Shown: in pieces, positions 6,915 to 6,990 of the stretch
How the letters are laid out: every line of letters starts with the position of its first letter
Numbering within the stretch: the first letter of the stretch is position 1
Source of the DNA: Clostridiales bacterium
GTDB taxonomy: Bacteria > Bacillota > Clostridia > Oscillospirales > QAMX01
Length of the DNA stretch: 6,990 nucleotides
Direction: 5' to 3'
NCBI GenBank assembly: GCA_012514045.1
Contig: JAAZBA010000004.1
Location: forward strand, 1-6,990
Position numbers and translations under genes: made by a program
Notes under the pieces: model-generated
Database searches by the model: none
Told to the model about the DNA's origin: nothing
The model's input: only the letters and a program-made list of their open reading frames with translations

Positions 6915-6990
6915 TTACTCTCCCTTGACCTTTTTCCAGTACTCCGCTGCAGCTTGTTCAAGCTTATTCTGACCGAAATCATAATATACC
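6915..6990 (-). CDS. C-terminal fragment of an unidentified minus-strand protein
   Basis: From the window edge, an open minus-strand frame runs 24 codons to a TAA at 6917-6915. It ends in a mostly helical, charged tail (LEQAAAEYWKKVKGE) preceded by an aromatic stretch (YYDFGQNK). The composition looks like a genuine protein C-terminus, and the stop codon directly abuts that of the NagD-like gene, which fits a compact convergent pair. The fragment is too short to assign to a family, and its start lies outside the window. Confidence 0.6.
   Translation of the reverse strand, partial: VYYDFGQNKLEQAAAEYWKKVKGE

Overview
The window looks like ordinary chromosomal core DNA from a Gram-positive bacterium of the Clostridia (Firmicutes/Bacillota). 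This is inferred from the moderately AT-rich sequence by eye, ATG starts with purine-rich Shine-Dalgarno sites (AAGAGG, GGAGG, GAGG), the adjacent uvrB-uvrA order, and a RmuC with the membrane anchor, coiled coil and conserved core seen in clostridial homologues. No mobile element, CRISPR array, tRNA or rRNA was found.

Layout. Positions 1-4712 hold a plus-strand transcription unit. It starts inside uvrB (only the C-terminal 403 residues are present), continues after 2 nt into a complete uvrA (946 aa), and ends with a HAD-superfamily phosphatase of the beta-phosphoglucomutase-like type (223 aa) whose start lies inside the last 16 nt of uvrA. The promoter of this unit is upstream of the window. 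Next, on the minus strand, is rmuC (best start at 5928, 414 aa). It converges on the HAD gene so tightly that the two coding regions share 29 bp. A 200-bp divergent intergenic region (5929-6128) carries a good sigma-A-type promoter for rmuC and a cluster of imperfect inverted repeats that could be an operator. On its other side is a second, unrelated-subclass HAD phosphatase (HAD-IIA, NagD-like, 261 aa) on the plus strand. Its stop codon directly abuts the stop codon of a minus-strand gene of which only the last 24 codons are visible.

Function. UvrA and UvrB are the damage-recognition and damage-verification components of nucleotide excision repair. RmuC is a membrane-anchored, nuclease-fold protein linked to limiting DNA rearrangements. 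The region is therefore a compact DNA-maintenance neighbourhood with two small-molecule phosphatases. Translational coupling of the first HAD gene to uvrA suggests co-expression with repair, but its substrate cannot be read from sequence. I found no convincing undescribed system. The points most worth a second look are the uvrA-HAD coupling, the antisense overlap of the HAD gene with rmuC, and the inverted-repeat cluster in the divergent intergenic region.
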